Assembly: GCA_034437895.1 (NCBI GenBank)
Contig: DAOTTO010000358.1
Coordinates: 8,021-72,020 of the forward strand
From: JANRLJ01 sp034437895
GTDB taxonomy: Bacteria > Chloroflexota > Anaerolineae > Aggregatilineales > Phototrophicaceae
Reading direction: 5' to 3'
Length of the DNA stretch: 64,000 bases
Shown: in pieces, positions 25,515-39,300 of the stretch
Numbering within the stretch: position 1 is the first letter of the stretch
Layout of the letters: each line of letters begins with the position of its first letter
Position numbers and translations under genes: made by a program
The notes under the pieces: generated by a model
Databases searched by the model: none
Told to the model about the DNA's origin: nothing
Seen by the model: the letters and a program-made list of their open reading frames with translations, nothing else

Positions 25515-27725
25515 ATGTTATTACGCGCATATCGAATAACAGATCGCTTGGGATTAGTCATCCTAAAAATGAGTGTTGGCCTTAGCGCTGCGCTCCTTGA
25601 TGGGGTACAGATTCTTTTAGGGTCTGGCGCAGGTATTTTTGGGACATTTTTTACTCGCCTTGCTGGGATTATTCTAGCGATTGCGCTTTTTCTCTGGTCG
25701 ATTGTGCGCGGAATCGGGAAGATGATCTGGCGCTTGATGATGGCGCTTTTTGGCTTGTTAGGGATTGCTACAACGCGCATGGCTCAATCTGGGGGACGTT
25801 CTACCGGGCAAGCAGTTCGCAGCGCACAAGGGGCAGCCTCTGATGCGATGGCGCGACAAGCAGCACGGGCAGAAATGGAAGTGGGGTTAGCGGAAGACCC
25901 GTTACGGGCGCAAAATCGCGCTTTGAGTGGATTGGTTGTGATTGCTTTGGCGGCGCTCGTTGTTGCCGTTATTTGGGCAACTTCACGGCCTGACGAAACA
26001 CCTTTTGGCACTGTTGTGAACGATAGCAATGTGAACCTCAGCGCGAGTAATGCGACTGCCGCGCCGACGGTTCCTGGTGGCGTACTGTTAGCGACTCCTG
26101 TGCCGACGGCAACACAACTGCCAGAAGTTTTACAGGTGCGGGGCAGTTTAGCATTTGTCGCTCGTGAGGGAGCGCAGCAAGACATTTGGGCGGTTTCTGT
26201 GGGCGGGACGAATGCGATTCGGCTGACGAATAATCCAGCGGATGAACGTGACCCGTCGTGGTCGCCTGATGGTCAGCGTTTGGCATATTCCTCCCATAAA
26301 GATGGCAATTGGGAGATTTATATCCAAACTCTCGTAGGTGATGAACCAACCCGCATGACTTACGATCTTTCATTTCAAGCCAATCCTGTTTGGAGTCCTG
26401 ATGCGGCTTATCTGGCTTATGAGAGCTACTTGGGTGACAATTTAGATATTTATGTGATGAGTTTGATTGATACCACAACGCCGCCCCGTCCGCTGCCATC
26501 TTCGACACTCGCGCCGGAATTTTCTCCTGCGTGGTCGCCTGATGGACGGCGGATTGCTTATACCTCTTGGCAAGACGGCAATCAAGAGATTTATGTGTTT
26601 TCGTTGGACACTTTGGAAGCAGCTAACCTAACGAATACGCCTGAACGTAATGAAGATTATGCTGCATGGAGTCCTGACGGAAATTTAATTGCGTACAGTG
26701 GGGTTGATGGAGGGATCGAAAAAGTATTCATTAAATCTGCTAACGATCCCAATTCTGCCGCGCAAGTCTTTCGGGGTGGAAGGATGCCTTTTTGGTCGCC
26801 GGACGGCAACAGCCTTGTGTATGTGGTGGATTCGTTTGAAGGGACGCAGTTCATCGTCGAACCTTATCAAAATGAAGGATTGGCGACACCGATTATGGCA
26901 GTTCTGCTTCCGGCAGTTGACCCAACATGGACGACAGCCGCACTCCCAGCCGCGCTGGTGAATGCTGGTGGGCTTCCTCCGGCTGTGAGCGAACCATTGT
27001 ATCGGGAACAGTTCAGTACCGCCGATGCCCAGCCTTTATATCGCTTGGCAGCGATCAATAATGTGAGTGGGCTTCAATCACCTTTTCTTGCGGATCGTGT
27101 GAATGATTCTTTTAATGCGCTCCGGGCGATGGTTGCACAACAAGCTGGATTGGACTTCTTGGGGCAGTTAGAAGCCGCCCTGTTGGATATAAATACGCTG
27201 CCGCAGCCAGGCGAAGAACGGCGTAGTTGGCTAAAAACAGGTCGGGCGTTTTCGATCAATCGCAATTTGTTGTTTGGGGGTTTTCCTGTGCCGATTGAAG
27301 TCGTGCGGGAGGATACTGATCTTGAGACATCTTGGCGTGTGTATATTCGCGTGTCGGAAGATGCTCAATCCGGGCAGTTGGGCGAGCCACTGCGCCGGAT
27401 GCCTTGGCAATTTGCTAACAGCGCACAAGGCGATGTTGAGGCTTATGATCAAGGCGGACGCTTACAGGCGCAAATGCCCGCCGGATATTATATCGATTTT
27501 ACCCAGCTTATATTGGATTATGGCTGGCAGCGGATGCCTGCTGGCGCGGATTGGCGGGCGAATGCGTTAGCGAGAAATTATTGGATATTCTATAAACCAG
27601 ATAGGCTGACATGGTATGACGCAATGCGTGAAATCTGGCCTGATGGACAGCTCATTAACTTCCGTCCGACGGATGTGCCGCTGCCAGCACCAACGCCGAC
27701 GGTTGAAACAGGTTCGGGAGGATAA
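25515..27725 (+). CDS. Membrane protein with extracytoplasmic TolB-like beta-propeller
   Basis: 736 residues. N-terminal hydrophobic segments (about 15-75) and a further helix (LVVIALAALVVAVIWA, near 140) precede a Thr/Pro linker. Residues about 205-465 hold at least five PD40/WD-like blades, each with a WSPDG..LAY core such as SWSPDGQRLAYSS and AWSPDGRRIAYTS. The C-terminal 270 residues are unassigned. TolB-type propellers give binding platforms in the envelope. GAGAGG precedes the ATG. The M23 peptidase gene starts 6 bases after the stop, so the two form an operon and may act together in the wall. Confidence 0.9.
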   Translation: MLLRAYRITDRLGLVILKMSVGLSAALLDGVQILLGSGAGIFGTFFTRLAGIILAIALFLWSIVRGIGKMIWRLMMALFGLLGIATTRMAQSGGRSTGQAVRSAQGAASDAMARQAARAEMEVGLAEDPLRAQNRALSGLVVIALAALVVAVIWATSRPDETPFGTVVNDSNVNLSASNATAAPTVPGGVLLATPVPTATQLPEVLQVRGSLAFVAREGAQQDIWAVSVGGTNAIRLTNNPADERDPSWSPDGQRLAYSSHKDGNWEIYIQTLVGDEPTRMTYDLSFQANPVWSPDAAYLAYESYLGDNLDIYVMSLIDTTTPPRPLPSSTLAPEFSPAWSPDGRRIAYTSWQDGNQEIYVFSLDTLEAANLTNTPERNEDYAAWSPDGNLIAYSGVDGGIEKVFIKSANDPNSAAQVFRGGRMPFWSPDGNSLVYVVDSFEGTQFIVEPYQNEGLATPIMAVLLPAVDPTWTTAALPAALVNAGGLPPAVSEPLYREQFSTADAQPLYRLAAINNVSGLQSPFLADRVNDSFNALRAMVAQQAGLDFLGQLEAALLDINTLPQPGEERRSWLKTGRAFSINRNLLFGGFPVPIEVVREDTDLETSWRVYIRVSEDAQSGQLGEPLRRMPWQFANSAQGDVEAYDQGGRLQAQMPAGYYIDFTQLILDYGWQRMPAGADWRANALARNYWIFYKPDRLTWYDAMREIWPDGQLINFRPTDVPLPAPTPTVETGSGG

Positions 27726-27731
27726 GGCTAA

Positions 27732-29117
27732 ATGTCAAATCGTAAACGCGGACACAGTGCAAATCGTCGTGCCGGAGGTCTGCCCACGGTTTTAGTGCTG
27801 CTGATTACTTTTGGTGGTTTTGGGTATTTGTTGTGGCAGAATTCAGAAGCAGGCGCACCGCTGCAAGCTGTTGTTCCTACACAGTCCGCCCCTACTGAGG
27901 AAATTAACCCTTGGGGCGAAGTGCTGCGTGATGGATTTGGTGAAAATAGTACGCCGCTGCCAACCATTCCGATTCCAACTGAGCTATATGTACCGCCGAC
28001 TTTACCGGGCGGCGACTTGCCGACCATTACACCCTTTGCGGCGGCGAATTTGAGTACACAAACTTTTGTTGAAACCGGACCCGTGAGTGTAGGGATAGTG
28101 CCAAGCCTGCCGCCAGCGACAGCGGAAAATGGCAGTGTACTTTTAAGCGCTGGAACCGCGATATTGGCGACAGTGCAGTCTGTTCCTACACCTAATCTGA
28201 CTTGGCAGCCACCGCCGTTACAACCTCCGCTTAATCGTGATCCGCAAGGGCGCGACCATTATTTTTTCATCCGGCCAGTTGATTCTAATGCCGCGAACTT
28301 TGGCATTTTCTATTATTCGTATGGCTCTGATGGGCAGCAGGAGGCCAATCCGCTGCGTGTGCATCATGGAATCGATATGTCTAATCCAGTAGGGCAGACG
28401 ATTCGGGCGGGACTCTCCGGCACCGTTGTTTTTGCGTCCTCGGTTGAAGACCCGTATTTTCAGAATACATTCAGTTACGGCAATGTGGTCGTGATTGAGC
28501 ATGATTATGGCTGGCTGGGGAATCGGCTTTTCTCGCTTTATGCCCATTTGCAAGAGGCAGTGGTGCAAACCGGACAATATGTCACAACTGGACAAGCGAT
28601 TGGCATTAATGGCAATACGGGGCAGGTCACGGGCCCGCACGTCCATTTTGAAGTGCGTATGACCAGCAGCCCAGATGCAATTCCCCAATATGGCGAGACG
28701 TACAATCCTTTATTGTGGATGGTGCCTTATGTTGGGCATGGCACGATTGCAGGGCTGTTGGTAGATGAACGCGGTGACACGTTAGATGATTATGATATAA
28801 CGCTGCGGAATGTCTCTACAACGCTTTTACAGTCCACGACTACGACCTATATTTTTGACGATACCGTCAATCAAGTGAATCCTGACCCAAATTGGGGGGA
28901 GAATTTTGTCTTTGGTGATGTGCCTGTAGGCCGTTATGAGGTAGTTGCTACGGTGAATGGGCTGAGGGTCGCGGCGACAGTGACGGTCTCCGAAGGGATG
29001 ACGAGTTTTGTGGATTTACGCCCGAATCAGCCGGATGTCGCGCTCGCGCCGGGTACTGGTGCGGTTTTACCCTCGACCCCTGCATCCACTCTGCCCGCCA
29101 CACCGCCGGGCGGATAA
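27732..29117 (+). CDS. M23 (LytM-type) peptidase, membrane-anchored
   Basis: 461 residues. Membrane anchor near residues 18-36 (PTVLVLLITFGGFGYLLW), a Pro/Thr linker, then the M23 zinc peptidase domain (about 195-330) with ligands in HHGIDMSN and HVHFEV and a middle His in YAHLQ. It would cut peptidoglycan peptide bonds, or activate amidases if inactive; all the expected ligands are present. A beta-sandwich tail like carboxypeptidase regulatory domains follows (LVDERGDTLDDYDITLRN). GGAGGATAAGG lies before the start. Same operon as the propeller gene. Confidence 0.92.
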   Translation: MSNRKRGHSANRRAGGLPTVLVLLITFGGFGYLLWQNSEAGAPLQAVVPTQSAPTEEINPWGEVLRDGFGENSTPLPTIPIPTELYVPPTLPGGDLPTITPFAAANLSTQTFVETGPVSVGIVPSLPPATAENGSVLLSAGTAILATVQSVPTPNLTWQPPPLQPPLNRDPQGRDHYFFIRPVDSNAANFGIFYYSYGSDGQQEANPLRVHHGIDMSNPVGQTIRAGLSGTVVFASSVEDPYFQNTFSYGNVVVIEHDYGWLGNRLFSLYAHLQEAVVQTGQYVTTGQAIGINGNTGQVTGPHVHFEVRMTSSPDAIPQYGETYNPLLWMVPYVGHGTIAGLLVDERGDTLDDYDITLRNVSTTLLQSTTTTYIFDDTVNQVNPDPNWGENFVFGDVPVGRYEVVATVNGLRVAATVTVSEGMTSFVDLRPNQPDVALAPGTGAVLPSTPASTLPATPPGG

Positions 29118-29219
29118 CGGTGGGTAAGCGTAGGGGTTATATCCATAGCGATTATGAACTTTATGGGCTAAACTTGATTCTGCAACACTTTTACTCGTTG
29201 ATTTGAGGAGACATGCTTC

Positions 29220-31403
29220 ATGCGTGGTTGTGTCACTCCTATACGGTGCGGCCTATCCATCGGACGCTGGCTGCCGTTGTTCATAATTGTGCTGTTTGTA
29301 TCGCTCTCGTTAGCGCAGGACGCAAGCCGCACACTTTCTTCTGGTGTTCCAGTGGTAGGGATATTGGACGCTGAAACCCCTGCCCAAGTTTATAACTTTA
29401 CAGCCACAATGGGCGACAGCGTTTCATTGGCGATAGCTTCTGATGAAGGCTTGGTGCTTACAGCAATTTTGACGGATGGGCAGGGCAATATTCTTGGTCA
29501 GTCCACTGATGCAACTGCTTCAGGGCAGGTACTGCTGGCTGGGGTCGAGATCAGCACGAGCAGTATTTATTATGTGACGATTTTTCCGGCTGCGGGCGTG
29601 GAAAATGTCATAGAGGGTAATTTTACTTTAACCCTGTTAATCGCAGGCGCAGAGATTGTATCGACGACAGTTGCAGAGGTGACTGCACAACCCGAAGCGA
29701 CATCGGAAGCAACCTCACCTGTTGAAACGACTGTTCCAGAAACATTTTCTGTGGGGCAAACCCTCCTCAGCGGCGGCGGCATTCAGGCCGATTTGCGTTG
29801 GAATTCCGACGATGATTTGAATTTGCAAGTGCGCGACCCCGCTGGCGAGACCTTGTTTTGGGATTCTCGAATCACTAACAGCGGCGGTACGTTTGGCTTT
29901 GATGTGAATGGATTATGCGAAGTTTTGACGGCAACGGATAATGTTGAAACTGCATCATGGCCTGTGGGACCTGTAGCGACAGGGAGCTATGAGGTGCTGG
30001 TCTATTATCGCCAATCGTGCGGCGATACGAGTGATCTGGTTAACTTCACTTTAGATATTTCGGTTAATGGCGTTCCCCTCACGCCAGTGGCTGGCAATGT
30101 GCTGCCGCCGCTTCCGGGAACGGATAGTGTGTATATCACGAGCTTTAAGATTGTTGATGATGGCAGTGCTACTGCTGGATTGGGCGGCCCGTATATTGAT
30201 ACACGGACTCTCGATGTTGCTCCGGCGGATTTAATTGAGCAGGCGACGCAGACATTGACGATTGAGTCCCCCGTCACTGGCCTCATTACCAATGAGCAGC
30301 CGTACCAGACCTATCGTTTTGACGGGACTTCGGGACAAGCCATTTCGATTTCGATGACCCGCGACCTTGGAAGCCTAGATACACTGCTGCTGATATTGGA
30401 TTCGGCGGGGAATGTGGTGGATGGTAACGACGATATCGAAGTGCCAGTTAATACCAACTCGGCTTTGAATTTACTGCGACTACCTGCAACCGATACCTAT
30501 ACGATTGTGGCTTCGCGTTACGGTAAGACTGTTGGTGGCACGGAAGGCACGTATTCACTGGTGGTTTCTGGGCAGACATCGCTGGTTCTGCCGCAGGAAG
30601 TGGTTAATCTTAACCTCCCGCAGGGGGATATTCAGATCACGCTCACTTGGAATACCGGGGCGGATTTGCGCCTGCTTGTGCGTGACCCGGCCTTAAATTC
30701 GATTTTTAATGACGAGCCGACTTCTCCGACAGGGGGACGTTTGCAAGAGGTGGGCAATTTGAATTGCACCCCATCTTTAAGCACAACGCCTGTCTCATAC
30801 ATCTATTGGCCTCCGGGCTTGCTGCGGATTGGCTCGTATGAAGTTGATGTTTTCCATCGGAATGAGTGCAGCGATACAGCACCGGTGACGTTTAATCTTT
30901 ATGTGTCGGTATTGGGGCAGTTGGTCTTTACCCAGACCGGAACGTTAACGCTCGGTCAGCGTTATTTGACTAGCTTCAATATTGCCGATACTGAAGGTAA
31001 TACAGCGTTCAACGACGGTGGTTTAATCAGCGACAGCACCGCCTTGAACTATCAGGCTGACCTCGCCTCTGCTGTAAGTGTTACAACCGATCAGCGGGTG
31101 ACGGGGACGATCACTAATGATAATACCTTTGACCTTTACACGTTTGAAGGGCAAGCCGGCGATGTTGTGACCGTTAGCTTGAATAACTCGAATGGTAATC
31201 TTGACCCGCTGTTATATTTAGTGGGCCCAAATGGGATTGAAATCGCTAATAATGACGATTCTAACGAGACGACCAATTCCCTGATTAGCTCCATCCTCCT
31301 CACAGAAGATGGTACATATACGGTGATCGCAACCCGTTTTGGGGCGCAATTCGGCGGAACAACGGGTGCATACAACCTATTGCTGCGAATTGACCGTCCA
31401 TAA
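29220..31403 (+). CDS. Large secreted protein with alternating YfaP-like and PPC-type domains
   Basis: 727 residues with a signal peptide (about 12-32, cut near SLAQ). Three regions resemble bacterial pre-peptidase C-terminal (PPC) domains (TPAQVYNFTATMGDSVSLAI; QPYQTYRFDGTSGQAISIS; TFDLYTFEGQAGDVVTVSL). Two regions of about 140 residues resemble YfaP/DUF2135-type domains: one starts ADLRWNSDDDLNLQVRDP, the other ITLTWNTGADLRLLVRDP. The order is PPC, YfaP-like, PPC, YfaP-like, PPC. It has no catalytic motif that I can see and probably acts as an adhesin or surface scaffold. GAGGAG precedes the ATG. Monocistronic. Confidence 0.82.
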   Translation: MRGCVTPIRCGLSIGRWLPLFIIVLFVSLSLAQDASRTLSSGVPVVGILDAETPAQVYNFTATMGDSVSLAIASDEGLVLTAILTDGQGNILGQSTDATASGQVLLAGVEISTSSIYYVTIFPAAGVENVIEGNFTLTLLIAGAEIVSTTVAEVTAQPEATSEATSPVETTVPETFSVGQTLLSGGGIQADLRWNSDDDLNLQVRDPAGETLFWDSRITNSGGTFGFDVNGLCEVLTATDNVETASWPVGPVATGSYEVLVYYRQSCGDTSDLVNFTLDISVNGVPLTPVAGNVLPPLPGTDSVYITSFKIVDDGSATAGLGGPYIDTRTLDVAPADLIEQATQTLTIESPVTGLITNEQPYQTYRFDGTSGQAISISMTRDLGSLDTLLLILDSAGNVVDGNDDIEVPVNTNSALNLLRLPATDTYTIVASRYGKTVGGTEGTYSLVVSGQTSLVLPQEVVNLNLPQGDIQITLTWNTGADLRLLVRDPALNSIFNDEPTSPTGGRLQEVGNLNCTPSLSTTPVSYIYWPPGLLRIGSYEVDVFHRNECSDTAPVTFNLYVSVLGQLVFTQTGTLTLGQRYLTSFNIADTEGNTAFNDGGLISDSTALNYQADLASAVSVTTDQRVTGTITNDNTFDLYTFEGQAGDVVTVSLNNSNGNLDPLLYLVGPNGIEIANNDDSNETTNSLISSILLTEDGTYTVIATRFGAQFGGTTGAYNLLLRIDRP

Positions 31404-31488
31404 TTGCCCCATTTCTTGTAAATAGCCAGAAACAGGTCTGGAAATAGGCCAGCAATTCCGCTATACTTCAAACCTATAACTAACCACG

Positions 31489-31532
31489 ATCTGCCGGGTG
31501 AAGAACTTACCCGGTAGATTCTGTGTCTGTTT
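31489..31532 (+). terminator. Terminator after the secreted PPC-type protein
   Basis: 11-bp stem ATCTGCCGGGT/ACCCGGTAGAT with one G-U pair, loop GAAGAACTT, then TCTGTGTCTGTTT. Confidence 0.8.
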
Positions 31533-31571
31533 AGCAATATAAGCCCAAAAAACTGACGAAAGTGTTTGTGG

Positions 31572-32243
31572 ATGAAATTCCGCCTGATATTAACTGCTGC
31601 TGCTCTCATGATTCTAGCGGCTTGTGGTCCCACCCCTGAGTTAAGAAATGAAAACTTTCTTCGTGACACAAGTTTCCTCACTGATGAACCCTGTGGTGCG
31701 CCTTGTTGGAGAGGCATTACACCGGGTGAAACCGCATGGAATGACGCTTTGACGATTATTGAAGATGATGTGACGTTGGATGAGCTAAAAACCGAAAGCA
31801 GCGAAAATAGCCCCATTATCGGTGCGGTGTGGTCGCAGAAAGACGGCGATGGCTGCTGCCAGATGTATACCGAAGAGGGCGATACGGTTGATATTATCAT
31901 CTTACAAACCGCGCCGGATGCCACATTAGGTCAGGTTATCGAAAAATGGGGTGAACCCACCTATGCTGTTGGCGAGCCGTTTTCCGACGATCAGGCCGTA
32001 TTCAGCCTGTTTTACCCCGATATTCCGATGCTGGTCTATGCTTTTGTGGCTGGCGAGGCGGGTGAATTAAGTGATGCGAGCGAGATCATTGGTTTTGGCT
32101 ATTTCGCGCCGGATCGTATGGATTTATTGTTACAGGCCAGCAGCCTGCATATATGGGAAGGGTATCAATCTTTCGCTGATTACATGAACAGCGAATTTGA
32201 GGTCACACCGAGCATTACGCTGACACCTATCCCAGAAAATTAA
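31572..32243 (+). CDS. Lipoprotein of unknown function
   Basis: 223 residues from the ATG at 31572; a TTG two codons earlier is also in frame. Lipoprotein signal peptide with lipobox LAAC (Cys19). The mature protein is acidic and contains four further cysteines early on (CGAPC and CC), which might form disulfides. I do not recognise the fold. A repeated WRGITPGE..W.DAL pattern near residue 50 resembles the start of uncharacterised lipoproteins found in Anaerolineae. It sits between a terminator and the S1-domain gene and is likely a single-gene unit. Confidence 0.78.
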   Translation: MKFRLILTAAALMILAACGPTPELRNENFLRDTSFLTDEPCGAPCWRGITPGETAWNDALTIIEDDVTLDELKTESSENSPIIGAVWSQKDGDGCCQMYTEEGDTVDIIILQTAPDATLGQVIEKWGEPTYAVGEPFSDDQAVFSLFYPDIPMLVYAFVAGEAGELSDASEIIGFGYFAPDRMDLLLQASSLHIWEGYQSFADYMNSEFEVTPSITLTPIPEN

Positions 32244-32311
32244 TGAGCGACTTCTTGCCGGGTTTGTTCCGGCGTGATCTAACCACCTATTAGAGAGTGA
32301 GGAGCAGGGCG

Positions 32312-33082
32312 ATGAGCGAAGATGTAAAAACTGAAGCCCCCAGTTCAATTGATGAATTGAAGACTGCAATGGCACTGAAGGGTACCGTGAAGCGTTTGGA
32401 ATTATATGGGGCGTTTGTCGATATTGGCTTAAAGCAAGATGGCCTGCTGCATATTTCGCAGTTGGGGAAGCCAAATGTCCGCAATGTGGAAGATGTGGTC
32501 AAACCGGGCGATCAGGTAACAGTCTATGTTCTGAAGGTCGATTCGGCAGCAGGACGGGTGGCGCTTTCTTTGGTCGAGCCGCCTGCGGTGAATGTCGAGG
32601 ACATCAAAGAGGGCGACATCATCAAAGGCAAAGTGGTTCGGATTGAGCCTTACGGTGTTTTTGTGGATATTGGCGCGGAACGTGCAGGTATGGTGCATGT
32701 CTCCGAATTGGCGGATGGTTACGTAAAGTCACCTTCTGATCTCGTCAAAATTGGACAGGAAGTCGATGTGCGTGTCATCAAGGTTTCTCGTAAGAAGAAA
32801 CAAATGCAGATCGACCTGAGCATGAAGCAGCCGCAGGAACGGATTGAAATTGTCGCTCCTGAAGAGGATGAAGAAGAATCCCCAACGGCAATGGCGATGG
32901 CACTGCGTAAAGCCATGCGGAGCGATCGTGACAACGCGAGTAATGATGACGCTTATCAAGATGAATATCAAGAAATGCTGCGGATGTCTCGCGGGCGCAA
33001 CAATAAGAAAGACAAGCGCCGTAACCGCAATCAGCAAGATGATATTATTCAGCGTACCCTCCGTAATCACTCGTCAAACTGA
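32312..33082 (+). CDS. Protein with two S1 RNA-binding domains
   Basis: 256 residues from the ATG at 32312, which has GAGGAG about 8 bases upstream. Two S1 domains: residues about 22-85 (GTVKRLELYGAFVDIGLKQDGLLH) and 100-165, both with the G.V...YG.FV.IG...G..H pattern. The last 90 residues are highly charged, first acidic (EEDEEES), then basic (RNNKKDKRRNRNQQ). S1 repeats bind single-stranded RNA; this may be a partial ribosomal protein S1 substitute or an RNA-degradation accessory. Followed by a large hairpin and prfB. Confidence 0.9.
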   Translation: MSEDVKTEAPSSIDELKTAMALKGTVKRLELYGAFVDIGLKQDGLLHISQLGKPNVRNVEDVVKPGDQVTVYVLKVDSAAGRVALSLVEPPAVNVEDIKEGDIIKGKVVRIEPYGVFVDIGAERAGMVHVSELADGYVKSPSDLVKIGQEVDVRVIKVSRKKKQMQIDLSMKQPQERIEIVAPEEDEEESPTAMAMALRKAMRSDRDNASNDDAYQDEYQEMLRMSRGRNNKKDKRRNRNQQDDIIQRTLRNHSSN

Positions 33083-33122
33083 AAAACTAAGCCGCACACC
33101 GGGAAACTGGTGTTAACGATGA

Positions 33123-33168
33123 CCGCCCCCATAAGCCAGGGAAAATTCCCCCTGAGTTATGCGGGTGG
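33123..33168 (+). other. Large imperfect hairpin between S1-domain gene and prfB
   Basis: CCGCCCCCATAA (33123-33134) pairs with TTATGCGGGTGG (33157-33168) with one mismatch and one G-U pair; an inner AGGG/CCCT stem continues it. TTTCAGTTT follows, so it may be a weak terminator or a leader structure for prfB, whose start is 69 bases further on. Confidence 0.45.
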
Positions 33169-33236
33169 TTTCAGTTTAAAGCTGGATGGCTTTATGATGG
33201 ATGTCGTTTATTTGACCTGCGCTTTTGGGAGCCTTG

Positions 33237-34355
33237 ATGAGCCAATTAATTAACCTGCTCACAGATATGAAAAATGAGATTGAAGGTTTAGCCGAGCATC
33301 TCCATGTTAATGAGAAGGCACAAAAAGCGGATTCGTTGGAACAGCAAGCCACTGCGTCCGATTTTTGGAGTAACCCTGAGTCTGCTCAAAAGACGATGCA
33401 AGAGATGGCGCGGCTGCGAACCGAGATCGAGCCTTGGCAGAAGATGGTGACGCGCATTAATGACGCTTTGGAGCTGGCGGAACTCGATGATCCTGAGCTG
33501 ATACCCGAACTTGAAGAAGAGGTTGCGTTTCTTTCTAAACAGATCGGGAAGATGTCACTTCAAGCTATATTAAGTGGTACTTATGACGGCGAAAACGCGA
33601 TTTTTGCCATTCATGCGGGCGCAGGTGGTACAGAAGCACAGGACTGGACACAGATGCTTGAGCGCATGTATTTGCGTTGGGCGGAGCAAACTGGCTATAA
33701 AGTGGAAATCATTGATCGCAGTGACGGGGAAGAAGCCGGGCTAAAAAGCGTAACAATGAGCATTCAGGGTCCCTATGCCTTTGGCTGGCTGCGTAGCGAA
33801 CAGGGCGTACATCGTCTGGTGCGGATTAGCCCGTTTGATGGCTCCAGCCGCCGCCACACCTCTTTTGCAAAAGTCGAATTGTGGCCTGATATTCAGGGTG
33901 AGATCGATATTGAGATCAATATGGAACGGGATGTTCGCATTGATACCTATCGTTCCAGTGGGGCTGGCGGACAGAACGTTCAGAAGAACGATACGGCGGT
34001 TCGGATGACCCATATTCCAACTGGGATCGTCGTACAATGTCAGAATCAGCGCAGTCAGCTACAAAACCGTGAACGTGCCTTACAGATTTTGAAGGCGCGG
34101 TTGTTCGAGATGGAACGTAAGAAAAAAGAGGCGGAACTTTCTGCGCTTAAGGGTGAGAATGTTGACGCGGGGTGGGGCAATCAAATTCGGTCTTATGTAT
34201 TGCATCCCTATCAAATGGTCAAAGATCATCGCACGGATTATGAAACAGGCAATACGGGTGCCGTCCTTGATGGACGTTTGAATGATTTTATGGAAGCGTA
34301 TTTGCGGACGCACATTCCGCCTGCGACGAATCATGATATGAACGTGGCCTCCTAA
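33237..34355 (+). CDS. prfB: Peptide chain release factor 2
   Basis: 372 residues from the ATG at 33237 with GGGAG 5 bases upstream. RF2 releases peptides at UAA and UGA. The tripeptide SPF appears in VRISPFDGSS, and the peptidyl-hydrolysis motif GGQ in GAGGQNVQKND. The N-terminal coiled helices are fully encoded in frame, so the programmed +1 frameshift used by many bacteria is absent here. The stop codon is TAA. The rpoC promoters start directly after it, the first -35 lying only 5 bases past the stop. Confidence 0.96.
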   Translation: MSQLINLLTDMKNEIEGLAEHLHVNEKAQKADSLEQQATASDFWSNPESAQKTMQEMARLRTEIEPWQKMVTRINDALELAELDDPELIPELEEEVAFLSKQIGKMSLQAILSGTYDGENAIFAIHAGAGGTEAQDWTQMLERMYLRWAEQTGYKVEIIDRSDGEEAGLKSVTMSIQGPYAFGWLRSEQGVHRLVRISPFDGSSRRHTSFAKVELWPDIQGEIDIEINMERDVRIDTYRSSGAGGQNVQKNDTAVRMTHIPTGIVVQCQNQRSQLQNRERALQILKARLFEMERKKKEAELSALKGENVDAGWGNQIRSYVLHPYQMVKDHRTDYETGNTGAVLDGRLNDFMEAYLRTHIPPATNHDMNVAS

Positions 34356-34359
34356 CAAC

Positions 34360-34388
34360 TTGACAGAAAAAAGTATCGCGTTTATCAT
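34360..34388 (+). promoter_or_regulatory. rpoC promoter P1
   Basis: TTGACA (34360-34365), 17-base spacer, TATCAT (34383-34388). A perfect -35 with a one-base change in the -10. Confidence 0.75.
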
Positions 34389-34421
34389 CTTGTTAAGCTA
34401 ATATCCGAATTTAACGCCTAC

Positions 34422-34449
34422 TTGACAAGCAAGTACAAGGTGGTATACT
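34422..34449 (+). promoter_or_regulatory. rpoC promoter P2
   Basis: TTGACA (34422-34427), 16-base spacer, TATACT (34444-34449). Together with P1 this gives tandem consensus-like promoters and a leader of about 170 bases. Confidence 0.75.
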
Positions 34450-34498
34450 CTATACTACCTATGATGACTGATATGTGCTTCCAAACCACAAGAAACCC

Positions 34499-34525
34499 AG
34501 CGTTGGGAAACTATCCCCAATCGCT
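34499..34525 (+). promoter_or_regulatory. Leader hairpin before rpoC, possible attenuator
   Basis: AGCG-TTGGG pairs with CCCAA-CGCT around GAAACTATC-type loop, with one bulged T, and is followed by ATTTTGTTGT. It lies downstream of both promoters and about 100 bases before the rpoC start, so it could end some transcripts early. Confidence 0.45.
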
Positions 34526-34626
34526 ATTTTGTTGTCTACAGCACATGTAGTAGTAAACCCACAAGTCTTTAAATAGCAACTCCTCGAAATGTACTTTTAT
34601 CGTGTTAACGCACAGGAGGAAATGCC

Positions 34627-39201
<4,575 letters not shown>

Positions 39202-39260
39202 ACGATATCAGTTAAGGATGCAGTACTTTGCCTCCTTAACCACAAATTAGTCTCTCATGG

Positions 39261-39298
39261 AAGCCGCCGTTGATGAAAAAATCAACGGCGGCTTTTAA
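39261..39298 (+). terminator. Terminator of rpoC
   Basis: Perfect 14-bp stem AAGCCGCCGTTGAT/ATCAACGGCGGCTT, 6-base loop, TTTTAATTTT tail. Bidirectional position with the convergent glycosidase-like gene. Confidence 0.95.
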
Positions 39299-39300
39299 TT

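Noticed and set aside
31136..31924. Minus-strand frame of 262 codons crossing the PPC-protein end, a terminator and the lipoprotein gene
   Set aside because: It spans a terminator and two supported genes on the other strand and has no family resemblance.
33195..33260. RF2 programmed frameshift (TTTGAC near 33210)
   Set aside because: The TTTGAC lies upstream of the start codon and the full N-terminal helix is encoded in frame from 33237.
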